A stretch of DNA of 64,000 nt. Source: AP-16 sp963755055 (GTDB taxonomy: Bacteria > Pseudomonadota > Alphaproteobacteria > Rhizobiales > Xanthobacteraceae). The notes below the pieces were generated by a model, which had not been told where the DNA came from, ran no database searches, and saw only the letters and a list, made by a program, of their open reading frames with translations. Position numbers and translations under genes: made by a program. Shown piece by piece: positions 18,564 through 27,897 of this stretch; position 1 is the first letter of the stretch, and every line of letters starts with the position of its first letter. The stretch spans positions 1-64,000 of the forward strand of contig CAVWIS010000011.1 in assembly GCA_963755055.1 (NCBI GenBank). Direction: 5' to 3'.

Positions 18564-19583
18564 ATGAGGATGCTGCCCGTGGCCGTCCGCAAGCTGATCG
18601 ACCGTCTGCAGCGGGTCTGGCGCTTCGGCGTGCGGCCGGCTTCGCCCGAGGCGTTCGGATTTGCCCTCGCCTGCGTGGCGGGGGCGACGCTGGTGCGCAT
18701 CCTCGCCGACGTCGCCCGACCCGACAGCATCGCCCATGCCACCTATTACCCGGCCGTCCTGCTCGCCACCCTCGTCGGCGGCGCCTGGGCCGGTGGGCTC
18801 GCCATGGTGCTGGGCGCGATCGTCGCGTGGTGGGCTTTCGAGCCGCCGTTCTTCACCTTCGCGCTGCTCAAGCCCGATCAGGCGATCGACCTTTTTCTCT
18901 ATCTGGTGTCGTCGTCGGTCATCATCTGGACGGCGGACAAATATCGCACCGTGCTGCGCCGGCTCGACGAGGAGCGGCATCTGCGCGAGCTCGTCGTCGA
19001 CGAGCTCGGGCATCGGGTGAAGAACAAGCTCGCCATCGTGCATGCGATCCTCGCCCACGAGCTGCGCCGGGATCCCGACCTGTGGCGATCGGTGGACAGC
19101 CGCCTGCGGGCGCTCGCGGCGACCGATGACGTCATCGCCCGCTCGGAAGGCCGCCACGCGGCGATCGGCGACCTGCTGGTGGCCGAGTTCGCGCCCTACG
19201 ACACATCCCGCATCCGGCTCCACGGCGAGGAGGCGCTGCTGGCGCCAAAACTCGCGGTGACGCTGGCGCTGATCTTCCACGAGCTTGCCACCAACGCCGC
19301 CAAGTACGGCGCGCTGTCGGTACCGGGCGGCACCGTCGCGGTATCATGGGCGACCGGCGCCGGGCGGATGACCATCGACTGGACCGAGTGCGGCGGCCCG
19401 CCCGCTCCGCCGCCGGCGCGGCAGGGCTTCGGCATGCGGCTGCTGGCGCGCGGCCTCGACCCGTTCCACGGCCGGGTCGACACGCGCTTCGGACCGGGCG
19501 GATTGGCTTGCAGAATCATGGTCGCGATACCCGACCCATCGCCCGAGCGCCTGCCCGCCACGACGCTGGCGCCGCACAGCTAG
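18564..19583 (+). CDS. HWE/HisKA_2-type sensor histidine kinase with DUF4118-like membrane domain
   Basis: The 339-aa kinase has three to four transmembrane segments resembling DUF4118 (about residues 30-125), then a dimerisation/phosphorylation region with the His box ELGHRVKNKLA. The HATPase domain carries FHELATNAAKYGALS (N box) and GFGMRLLARGL (G-like box). These are hallmarks of HWE/HisKA_2 kinases, frequent in Alphaproteobacteria and often linked to general stress response. The membrane segments have no large periplasmic loop, so it likely senses a membrane or intracellular cue. No cognate response regulator gene is adjacent. The start is uncertain between 18564 and 18570. Confidence 0.85.
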   Translation: MRMLPVAVRKLIDRLQRVWRFGVRPASPEAFGFALACVAGATLVRILADVARPDSIAHATYYPAVLLATLVGGAWAGGLAMVLGAIVAWWAFEPPFFTFALLKPDQAIDLFLYLVSSSVIIWTADKYRTVLRRLDEERHLRELVVDELGHRVKNKLAIVHAILAHELRRDPDLWRSVDSRLRALAATDDVIARSEGRHAAIGDLLVAEFAPYDTSRIRLHGEEALLAPKLAVTLALIFHELATNAAKYGALSVPGGTVAVSWATGAGRMTIDWTECGGPPAPPPARQGFGMRLLARGLDPFHGRVDTRFGPGGLACRIMVAIPDPSPERLPATTLAPHS

Positions 19584-19684
19584 AGCATATCCCGATCAGG
19601 TGTGATCGGGCTATGCTCCAGAAATCCTTGTGGCGCATGTCCTTTGACGGCGAACCGCGCACGCTTCGCCGGGACATGCGCTAG
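19583..19684. repeat. Palindromic intergenic element (two hairpins), rhizobial REP-like
   Basis: Directly after the kinase stop codon lies an inverted repeat with arms GAGCATA and TATGCTC and an inner stem CCCGATCA/TGATCGGG (19583-19618). A second one follows, with arms GCGCATGTCC/GGACATGCGC (about 19634-19682). The pair resembles the mobile palindromic units scattered through rhizobial genomes and could also act as a transcription terminator between the convergent kinase and hydrolase genes. Confidence 0.7.
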
Positions 19685-19726
19685 CGCCCGGTCCGGCGAA
19701 GCGGAGACCGGCTCGCCGACAACCGA

Positions 19727-20398
19727 CTACAGGTGCTTTTTCCAGAACGTCAGCGTGCGCTCCCAGGCGATCTCGGCATCCTTGCGGTCATGGGAGTCGA
19801 GGCGCTGCTCGTTCATGAAGCCGTGCTGGGCATCGTACCGGAAGATTTCCGCCGACTTGCCGGCGGCCTTCAAGGCCGCCTCGAACGCGTCCACCGCGGC
19901 CGGCGTGCACCAGTCGTCCTGATTGGCGAAATGGCCCTGCAGGGGAATGCGGATGTCGGCGGGCTTCGCCACGTTGTCCGGCGGCAGCCCGTAGAAGCAG
20001 ATGCCGGCCGTGAGCTCGGGGATGCGAATCGCGCCCAGCACCGTCACCGCCCCGCCCATGCAGAACCCGGTCAGCCCGACCCGTACGCCGGTGGCCTTGA
20101 GGTAGAGCACCGCGCCGCGCACCACCTGATCGGTCGCGTCGAGAAAGTCGAGCGAGCTCATCTCGCGATTTGCCGCCTCGCTGTCGTGGTAGGGTACGAC
20201 GGTCCCGGCATAAAGATCAGGCGCCAGGGCCTCGTAGCCGGCCGACGCAAAGCGGTCGCAGATGCCCTTGATCTGGTCCTGGACGCCCCACCATTCCTGG
20301 ATCACCACCACGCCCGGCGCATTGGAGGTCGCCGCCTTGCTGAGATAGCCGGAGGCGTCCTTGCCGTCCGGCCGCCTGAACGTGATCTTCGTCCCCAT
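19727..20398 (-). CDS. Dienelactone hydrolase family protein
   Basis: The 223-aa alpha/beta-hydrolase has the full DLH catalytic set: Cys nucleophile in GFCMGGA, an Asp in the HFANQDDWC segment and His in DAQHGFMN. EWWGV near the N-terminus is the family oxyanion motif. The class opens lactone rings such as dienelactone in aromatic degradation, but many members are general carboxylesterases. No aromatic catabolic genes are nearby, so the physiological substrate is unknown. It is convergent with the HWE kinase gene and divergent from the HerA-type gene. Confidence 0.9.
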   Translation of the reverse strand: MGTKITFRRPDGKDASGYLSKAATSNAPGVVVIQEWWGVQDQIKGICDRFASAGYEALAPDLYAGTVVPYHDSEAANREMSSLDFLDATDQVVRGAVLYLKATGVRVGLTGFCMGGAVTVLGAIRIPELTAGICFYGLPPDNVAKPADIRIPLQGHFANQDDWCTPAAVDAFEAALKAAGKSAEIFRYDAQHGFMNEQRLDSHDRKDAEIAWERTLTFWKKHL

Positions 20399-20654
20399 GC
20401 GGTCTTAACTCCTTGAGGGTTCAGCGGCCCGAACGCCCGGAAAATCCCCGCCCCGACGAGCCGGCGCGATTTGACTAAAGATCGTGCGCCACCGTCAAGG
20501 CTCGCAGGGCTGCCGATCTTAACCACCTCTCAACGATGAACAGCATCCTGCGCATTTCCGGGAAAAATCCCGAGACCGCGGCAGAGCAAATTAACCGAGC
20601 GGTCGGTCTCCTCCGCTAGCGTCACTGCCGGACCGGCGTGAACAGGAGCGGCAC

Positions 20655-22520
20655 TTGCTTACCGAAAATCCCGAAAAAAGCCTCCTCACCCCCTCGACAG
20701 GCGAGCCGCTCGGACGCGTGCTCTCGGTGTCCGGCTCGCACGCCACCGTGCGGCTGCCGGTGCCGAGCCTGGCCGATCCGGCAGTCGACGCCCGCATCAG
20801 CGTGGGAAAATTTCTCGGCATCAATGCCGGACCGTCGCTGGTCATCGGCGTGCTCACCAAGATCACCATCGACCCGCCGCCCGAGGGGCAGGATGGTCTG
20901 TCCGACCATGCGACCGGGTCGCTCGATCTCCTCGGCGAGATCCGCACAGACGAGGCGGGCAATCCGCGCTTCGACCGCGGCGTCAAGGAGTACCCGACGA
21001 TCGGCGATCCGGCCGACCTCCTCGGCAACCGCGATCTGCGCACGGTGTTCGACGTGGCGGGTCCCGACACGATCAATGTCGGGCATCTCCAGCAGGACCG
21101 CTCGATCGGCGCCTATATCAACGTCGACCGCCTGGTCAGCCGGCATTTCGCGCTGTTCGGCACCACCGGCGTCGGCAAGTCGACCGGCGTCTCCCTGATC
21201 CTCCAGCAGATCCTCGACGCGCGGCCGGACCTGCGCATCTTCGTCATCGATCCGCACAACGAATATGCCCGCTGCTTCGGCGAGCGCGCCTTGGTGCTGA
21301 CCCCGAAGAACCTCAAGCTGCCGTTCTGGCTGTTCAACTTCGAGGAGACGATCGACGTCTTCTTCCGCGGCCGGCCCGGTGTCGACGAGGAGGTCGAGAT
21401 CCTCTCCGAGCTGATCCCGATCGCCAAGGGCAACGTGGCGCACAGCCGCGGCGCCGGACCGAGCCTGCGCAAGGGCAATCCCAAGAGCACCGGCTACACC
21501 CTCGACACTCCGGTCCCCTACCGCATCGAGGAGCTGATCGCCCTCATCGACGAGCGCATGGGCAAGCTGGAGAACCGCTCGGTATGGACCCGCTATCACC
21601 GGCTGCTCACCCGGATCGAGACCGCGCGCAACGACCCCCGCTACACCTTCATGTTCGAGAACGCCAATGTCGGCGGCGACACCATGGTGGACGTGCTCTC
21701 ACAGCTGTTCCGCCTGCCGCCCAACGGCAAGCCGATGACGATCATGCAGCTCGCCGGCTTTCCCGCCGAGGTGGTCGACTGCGTGGTGTCGGTGGTGTGC
21801 CGCATGGCCTTCGAGTTCGGCCTGTGGAGCGACGGCGCCTTCCCGATGCTGGTGGTCTGCGAGGAGGCGCACCGCTACGCCCCGGCCGACCGCACCATCG
21901 GCTTCGGCCCGACCCGCAAGGCGGTCTCCCGCATCGCCAAGGAGGGCCGCAAATACGGGGTCTATCTCGCGCTGATGACCCAGCGGCCGGCCGAGCTCGA
22001 CGCCACCATCATCTCCCAGTGCAGCACCCTTTTTGCCATGCGCATGGCCAACGACCGCGACCAGGCGATCGTACGCTCGGCGGTGTCCGACGCGGCCGGG
22101 AGCCTCCTGGGGTTCCTGCCCTCGCTCGGCGCCCGCGAAGTCTTCGCCTTCGGCGAAGGCGTGCCGCTGCCGACGCGGCTGCGCTTCAAGCAGCTGCCCG
22201 ACCACCTCATCCCGCGCAGCGAGGCCGACGGCCGCAGCCGCATGGATTCCGGCCAGGCCGCCGCCGACCCCGACTTCATCGCCTCGGTGGTGCAGCGCTG
22301 GCGCGGCGCCATGACAAGCAACGCCGGCGGCCACGAGGACTTTTCCGCCGAGTTCGGGCTCCTCGGCGGCGACGAGTTCTCGCCGCTCAAGCAGTCGCTG
22401 GTGCGCAATCCCGAGCCGCTCGTCCCGACGGCGAAGACGCCTCCCGGCATGCGGGCGGACTCTTTCTTCTTCCCGGTCGAGGAGGGCGCCAACCGGCCGC
22501 TGCCGCGGGTGCGCAAGTAG
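20655..22520 (+). CDS. HerA-type ATPase / DUF87 helicase-like protein with HAS barrel
   Basis: This 621-aa cytoplasmic AAA+-like ATPase begins with a HAS-barrel segment (GRVLSVSGSHATVRLP), followed by the HerA/FtsK core: Walker A GTTGVGKST (about residue 175), FVIDPHNEYAR, and Walker B LVVCEEAHRYAP. HerA proteins are hexameric DNA translocases that usually act with a NurA nuclease in end resection, or with Sir2/DUF4297 effectors in phage defence. No such partner is adjacent. The start is TTG 20655, with AGGAG seven bases upstream. The following DNA is the insertion sequence. Confidence 0.88.
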   Translation: MLTENPEKSLLTPSTGEPLGRVLSVSGSHATVRLPVPSLADPAVDARISVGKFLGINAGPSLVIGVLTKITIDPPPEGQDGLSDHATGSLDLLGEIRTDEAGNPRFDRGVKEYPTIGDPADLLGNRDLRTVFDVAGPDTINVGHLQQDRSIGAYINVDRLVSRHFALFGTTGVGKSTGVSLILQQILDARPDLRIFVIDPHNEYARCFGERALVLTPKNLKLPFWLFNFEETIDVFFRGRPGVDEEVEILSELIPIAKGNVAHSRGAGPSLRKGNPKSTGYTLDTPVPYRIEELIALIDERMGKLENRSVWTRYHRLLTRIETARNDPRYTFMFENANVGGDTMVDVLSQLFRLPPNGKPMTIMQLAGFPAEVVDCVVSVVCRMAFEFGLWSDGAFPMLVVCEEAHRYAPADRTIGFGPTRKAVSRIAKEGRKYGVYLALMTQRPAELDATIISQCSTLFAMRMANDRDQAIVRSAVSDAAGSLLGFLPSLGAREVFAFGEGVPLPTRLRFKQLPDHLIPRSEADGRSRMDSGQAAADPDFIASVVQRWRGAMTSNAGGHEDFSAEFGLLGGDEFSPLKQSLVRNPEPLVPTAKTPPGMRADSFFFPVEEGANRPLPRVRK

Positions 22521-22598
22521 CGCAGGTCCGCCACCGAGCCGGCGGCGCTTGTTGTTCCGTTGTTATACCCGGGCGTTCCGGGACGCCGGGACATGTTC

Positions 22599-22627
22599 CT
22601 AGCTACTTTCCGGCGCAAAATTGATGC
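22599..22627 (+). repeat. Left terminal inverted repeat of the ISNCY-type element
   Basis: The 29 bases begin CTAGCTACTTTCCGGCGC and end AATTGATGC. They are the exact reverse complement of 24571-24599. Confidence 0.95.
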
Positions 22628-22727
22628 GCCTTTGCGATGTGGCAGAATCGCCGGTCTTGCGGAATTCTGCAAGGTCGCACGGATTTGGCATTGACGGAGG
22701 CGGGGCTCGATTGATTCATTCATGTGA

Positions 22728-23072
22728 ATGATTCGCGAGAGAACCCTTCGAGCCCGTCAGAAACTGGTTGACCGCCTGCCGGTGACCGGCGAACTGCTGC
22801 GCGGCTCCCTGCTGCACAGGATCGTTCGTCATACCAAGGGCTGCCCGAAATGCGCACGCGGTGAGGGTCACGCGGTCTCGGTGCTGACCGTGACGTATCC
22901 GGGCGGACGAACGCGGCAAATCAGTGTGCGGCGGGAACGTGTTGCCGAGGTTCGCCAATGGCTGGACAATTACCAGAAACTGAAGGAGTCGATCGAGGCG
23001 ATATGTGAGCTCAATCACGATTTGCTGCGTCCCGATCCTACGGTGCCGCAGGCCCGGGAGGAAGCGCCGTGA
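22728..23072 (+). CDS. IS accessory protein (DUF6788 family)
   Basis: This is a 114-aa basic protein encoded by the first gene of the insertion sequence. It has a zinc-knuckle-like CPKC motif (GCPKCARGEGH), a short beta-rich stretch (VSVLTVTYPGGRTRQISV) and a C-terminal helix. DUF6788 proteins recur immediately upstream of ISNCY-type transposases, and their role is not established. Its stop overlaps the transposase start by four bases (GTGA), indicating translational coupling. Confidence 0.8.
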   Translation: MIRERTLRARQKLVDRLPVTGELLRGSLLHRIVRHTKGCPKCARGEGHAVSVLTVTYPGGRTRQISVRRERVAEVRQWLDNYQKLKESIEAICELNHDLLRPDPTVPQAREEAP

Positions 23073-24478
23073 TTGAAATGCGGCGGGCGCAGCTCAGCTT
23101 CGGTGACGGGCTGATTGCCGAGGAAGTCAGCGATCTTCGCGAAGACTGGATGACGCACGCTGACCAGGTTCTGGCGGATGACCAGATCGTGGCTGCTGTT
23201 TACGAAGCGCTTGCGAAACGCTGTCCCAAGAGCCGCAGCCGTGGCCGCTTCGGCACCCCGGCCGAGGTGGTGCTGCGCATGTTGGTGCTCAAGCATGTCC
23301 GGAATTGGAGCTACGGCGTGTTGGAGCGCGAGGTGCGCGGCAATTTGGTGTATCGGGATTTTACGCGGGTGGGCGGCGGAAAGGTGCCGGACGCCAAGAC
23401 GATGGGACGCTGGGGCGTTGCCTTGGGGGCTGATGTCGTCAAGCAGGTTCACGACCGGATCGTGCAAATCGCGCAGGACAAGGGAGTGGTGAGCGGCCGT
23501 CGGATGCGTGTGGATACCACCGTCGTGGAGACCAATATCCACCACCCGACCGACAGCACGCTGCTGGGAGACGGAGTGCGCGTGTTGATCCGGACCATGA
23601 AGAAGATCACCAAGATTGCCGGCGAGATCGGGACCAAGCTGCGCGACCGCAGTCGCGGCGTGAAGCTGCGGTTGCTCGAGATCGCCCGGATCGCCCGTGC
23701 GAAAGGTCCGGTCAACTACGAGAGGCTGAAGCAGGGATATCGCCGTTTGTTGAACTCCACGAGCCGCGTCGTGGGCCAAGCGAAGCGCTTTGCCGCGGAA
23801 GTAGCCGATGGCACGAAGCGGTGTCGGAATATCCGGAAGCAGATTGCCCTGGAAGGGCTGCGCAATGATCTTGAAGAGATGTTGCCGCTCGTCCGGCGAG
23901 TCATGCACCAGACGCGGCAGCGCATCTTCCACGGCAATACTCGGACTGAAGGCAAGATTCTCAGCGTGTTCGAGCCTTCGACGGAAATCATTCGCAAAGG
24001 CAAGGCCGGCAAGCCCAACGAGTTCGGCAAGGTGCTCAAGCTGCAGGAGGCGGAAAATCAAATCGTTGTCGACTACGAAGTGTACGCCCGACGCCCCAAC
24101 GATTGCGACCTGCTGATCCCGGCGATCGACATCCACCGCACCAAGCTCGCACGCGTCCCGCGCCTGGTGGCCGCGGATGCCGCCTTCTACTCGGCGAGGA
24201 ACGAGGCGACGGCGAAAGCCATGGGCGTCAAACGCGTCTGCATCCCCAATCGCTCCACCAAGAGCGCAGAGCGCAAACGAGAGCAGAAGAAGCGCTGGTT
24301 CCGCAACGGCCAGAAATGGCGAACCGGATCCGAAGGGCGAATCAGCGTGGCCAAGCGGCGACACGGTCTCCGTCGGTGCCGATACAAGGGGTTCGACGGA
24401 ATGCAGCGTTGGGTCGGCCTCGGCGTCATCGCCGACAACCTCATCAACGTCGGTCGCGCCATCGACGCACAGTCTTAG
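23069..24478 (+). CDS. ISNCY-family transposase
   Basis: The 469-aa DDE-type transposase is full length. It has an N-terminal segment with RFGTPAEVVLRMLVLKH, a catalytic-core start at MRVDTTVVETNIHHPTD (first Asp), a long basic helical middle, and LVAADAAFYSARNEA (second Asp). The C-terminal portion is rich in Lys/Arg/Trp (KKRWFRNGQKWRTG). It starts with GTG at 23069, overlapping the upstream gene. No stop codons or frameshifts interrupt it, so the element could be autonomous. Confidence 0.9.
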   Translation: MIEMRRAQLSFGDGLIAEEVSDLREDWMTHADQVLADDQIVAAVYEALAKRCPKSRSRGRFGTPAEVVLRMLVLKHVRNWSYGVLEREVRGNLVYRDFTRVGGGKVPDAKTMGRWGVALGADVVKQVHDRIVQIAQDKGVVSGRRMRVDTTVVETNIHHPTDSTLLGDGVRVLIRTMKKITKIAGEIGTKLRDRSRGVKLRLLEIARIARAKGPVNYERLKQGYRRLLNSTSRVVGQAKRFAAEVADGTKRCRNIRKQIALEGLRNDLEEMLPLVRRVMHQTRQRIFHGNTRTEGKILSVFEPSTEIIRKGKAGKPNEFGKVLKLQEAENQIVVDYEVYARRPNDCDLLIPAIDIHRTKLARVPRLVAADAAFYSARNEATAKAMGVKRVCIPNRSTKSAERKREQKKRWFRNGQKWRTGSEGRISVAKRRHGLRRCRYKGFDGMQRWVGLGVIADNLINVGRAIDAQS

Positions 24479-24506
24479 GCAACCGTCGCCACCCTCCGAT
24501 CTGCCC

Positions 24507-24536
24507 GACCCGCCGGTCCGTGCCGGCGGGTCTTTG
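24507..24536 (+). terminator. Intrinsic-like terminator of the transposase gene
   Basis: A perfect 10-bp stem, GACCCGCCGG / CCGGCGGGTC, with a 6-base loop is followed by TTTG. It lies 28 bases after the transposase stop and inside the element. Confidence 0.65.
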
Positions 24537-24570
24537 CTATGCGCCAACCGTTTGACAGCGCTGGAAAAAA

Positions 24571-24599
24571 GCATCAATTTTGCGCCGGAAAGTAGCTAG
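24571..24599 (-). repeat. Right terminal inverted repeat of the ISNCY-type element
   Basis: These 29 bases are the perfect inverted copy of the left end. The outer CTAG contains, on the minus strand, the TAG stop codon of the tpsB gene (24596-24598). Confidence 0.95.
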
Positions 24600-26356
24600 A
24601 GGCAGCGCATCTCCGGCCTGTCCGGGCAGAACTTAAAGGAATTCGTCAGGGAAAACAGTATGCGCGGGCTGTGGACATCGTTCGCCGTGATGCGATAGCG
24701 AAACGGTACGGCAACCGCCACTCCGGCCTGCAATTGATCGGCGAGATAGAGACGCACGCCCGCCCCGACAGACGAGAGTGAGAAGACATCATTCTTGCTG
24801 TCGAAATTCCACACGGCGCCTCGGTCGACGAATCCGTAAAGCTGGTAGCCCTTCACCATGTCGGACTGCAGCGTTTGGTCAAAACGCAGCTCCACCGAGC
24901 CGGCAATGCCATTGTCGCCGCTGTAATAGCCCGGTCCATATGCGGCACCGCCGAGATAGAACTGCTGGGACGTCAGCAGGACCGTGGAAGCCAGCTGCCC
25001 GGAAGCCGACAGTTTCAGTGACCAGATGTCGGAGAGCTTCTGATACCGGGTGAAAAAGAAATCGAATACGGAAAAATCCCCGGAAGCGCCATAGCGGGAC
25101 AGGAAGGGATCGCCCTTCTGCGAGGCACCCAGGATGTCGAGGCCGTGGCGGCCGATAAGGGTCAAGTAGTTCCAGCCACCGATGTCGTCCTGCAGCTTGT
25201 AGTCGGCGGTCAGGCTCACGGTGCGGAAATGATCGCTGTAGTTGATCCCCGGCCATTCGCGCCCGGAAACATCGCTGTAGCCCGCGGTCGCGGTCAGCCA
25301 GAGCGACGATCTTCGGGTCTCCAGCGGAACGACGCTGCCCTTGAGCTCGTAGGTGTCAGTTTCGGTATAGACACCCTGTTGCCGCTGCCGGTCGCCCGGC
25401 CGGACGTCGCTGTACAGCGCCGTCGCGCCGAGTTGGGCGCCGTCATTTCCGACCGGCGCATCGTACGACAGTCGGCCGTACCCGAGCTCACGGGGCGCCC
25501 CGGGGGTGGTCGACAGGTTGATACCAAGGGTGTCGCCCTTGACGAGCGCCGAATTGAAGGCCGTTGTCGAATACGCCTGCCAGGGACCGACTGCGGAGCT
25601 GCCCAGGGTGTCCAGACCCTGCGCCGCGTAGACCTGCCATGTCTCGGCCGTGACGGTGAGACGAAAATTGCCGGTCGCCTCGCCGATCTCCTCGAGCGCG
25701 GTGTCGGCGATGCGGACACCCGGGCGGTCGTTCGCCAGCATCAGCTGCCGCTCGAGAGTTTTCAGACGCGACGGGTGCTCCTGCGCGACGGCGCCGAGCA
25801 GCGAACGGAGGCCGAACTGGTCGGCGCCTTTTCCGTTCAGCACGATGTCGGTGATCTGGCCCTCGATCACCTGGATAAGGATGGCGCCGTCCTTGATGTC
25901 TTGCGGCGGCACGATTGCGCGACTGAGGTGGTAGCCCGCGTCGCGATATAGATTGCTGATCTTTCCAGCGATGGCCACCAGATCGGATTGCGACACGGTT
26001 TTGCCGATATACGAGCGATATGTCTCGGCGATCGCGCTGCCGGCGATGACGCTCGCGCCCGCTACCGAGACGGCGGTGAGCTTGAACAACGGTCTGGTAT
26101 CGGCGGGAATTTCCGGTTTGGCCACTGCGGGCACCTGGACGGTCGTCCTGTTGGCGCGACGCTGTTCTTGCAATGTCTCGAAACTCTTCTCTGCCTGGTG
26201 GGGATCAGGTCGGGACTGTTGGACGCCCTGCTGCGCGTCGGCGGAGCCGGAGATCGCCACCGACAGGATGAATGCGCAACTGCAGATGGCCATGCGGTGT
26301 ACGTGTTTTTGCGCACGCGCAAAGCGTCTTTCGCCGATCCCGAGAACGCGTTTCAT
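24596..26356 (-). CDS. ShlB/FhaC/HecB-family outer-membrane secretion protein (TpsB, two-partner secretion)
   Basis: The 586-aa protein has a signal peptide (about residues 1-42), a linker, a POTRA_2 domain (about 90-170; FKLTAVSVAGASVIAG, then a YRDAGYHLSRAIVPPQD segment) and a C-terminal ShlB-type beta-barrel (about 220-575). Such porins export a large TpsA passenger. The final predicted strand ends in FSLTNSFKF, followed by only ten more residues before a TAG that lies within the insertion-sequence boundary. If CTAG was the target site, this TAG is native. No TpsA (haemagglutinin-type) gene lies in the window. It is divergent from a FecR-domain gene. Confidence 0.9.
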   Translation of the reverse strand: MKRVLGIGERRFARAQKHVHRMAICSCAFILSVAISGSADAQQGVQQSRPDPHQAEKSFETLQEQRRANRTTVQVPAVAKPEIPADTRPLFKLTAVSVAGASVIAGSAIAETYRSYIGKTVSQSDLVAIAGKISNLYRDAGYHLSRAIVPPQDIKDGAILIQVIEGQITDIVLNGKGADQFGLRSLLGAVAQEHPSRLKTLERQLMLANDRPGVRIADTALEEIGEATGNFRLTVTAETWQVYAAQGLDTLGSSAVGPWQAYSTTAFNSALVKGDTLGINLSTTPGAPRELGYGRLSYDAPVGNDGAQLGATALYSDVRPGDRQRQQGVYTETDTYELKGSVVPLETRRSSLWLTATAGYSDVSGREWPGINYSDHFRTVSLTADYKLQDDIGGWNYLTLIGRHGLDILGASQKGDPFLSRYGASGDFSVFDFFFTRYQKLSDIWSLKLSASGQLASTVLLTSQQFYLGGAAYGPGYYSGDNGIAGSVELRFDQTLQSDMVKGYQLYGFVDRGAVWNFDSKNDVFSLSSVGAGVRLYLADQLQAGVAVAVPFRYRITANDVHSPRILFSLTNSFKFCPDRPEMRCL

Positions 26357-26537
26357 CGCCGTGTTTCGCCCGGGAAAGTTGCTTCGTCCGCCCGTCGGTC
26401 AAAAGCTAGGCGTTTATGGTCAACAGGACGTTAATGTGCCCACGGAGGTACAATCATCATCATTGGTGGGACTATTAAAACCTTTTCGGCAACATGGCGC
26501 CGCTATCAATCGCCACCAGGGTAGAAGTGAGGCGTCC
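26357..26537. promoter_or_regulatory. Divergent promoter region between tpsB and the FecR-domain gene
   Basis: This 181-base gap must hold both promoters. It is richer in A/T than the neighbouring genes, with TCATCATCATTGG and ACTATTAAAACC. I cannot assign a specific -35/-10 pair or operator. Confidence 0.4.
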
Positions 26538-27842
<1,305 letters not shown>

Positions 27843-27897
27843 GAGCTGACGCGGCCCTGCTGGTCTTCAAGGCCATGCAGGGTGGCGGGTGGGGGCA

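Larger units (their letters stand above)
22599..24599 (+). mobile_element. ISNCY-type insertion sequence, complete, about 2.0 kb
   Basis: The element is bounded by perfect 29-bp terminal inverted repeats and carries a small DUF6788-type gene plus a transposase gene, both intact. The outermost four bases at each end read CTAG. Because CTAG is its own reverse complement, it may be either the tip of the repeat or a 4-bp target duplication; in the latter case the element proper is 22603-24595. No other direct repeat flanks it. The right end falls on the stop codon of the tpsB gene. Intact ends and genes suggest recent, possibly still active, transposition. Confidence 0.92.
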
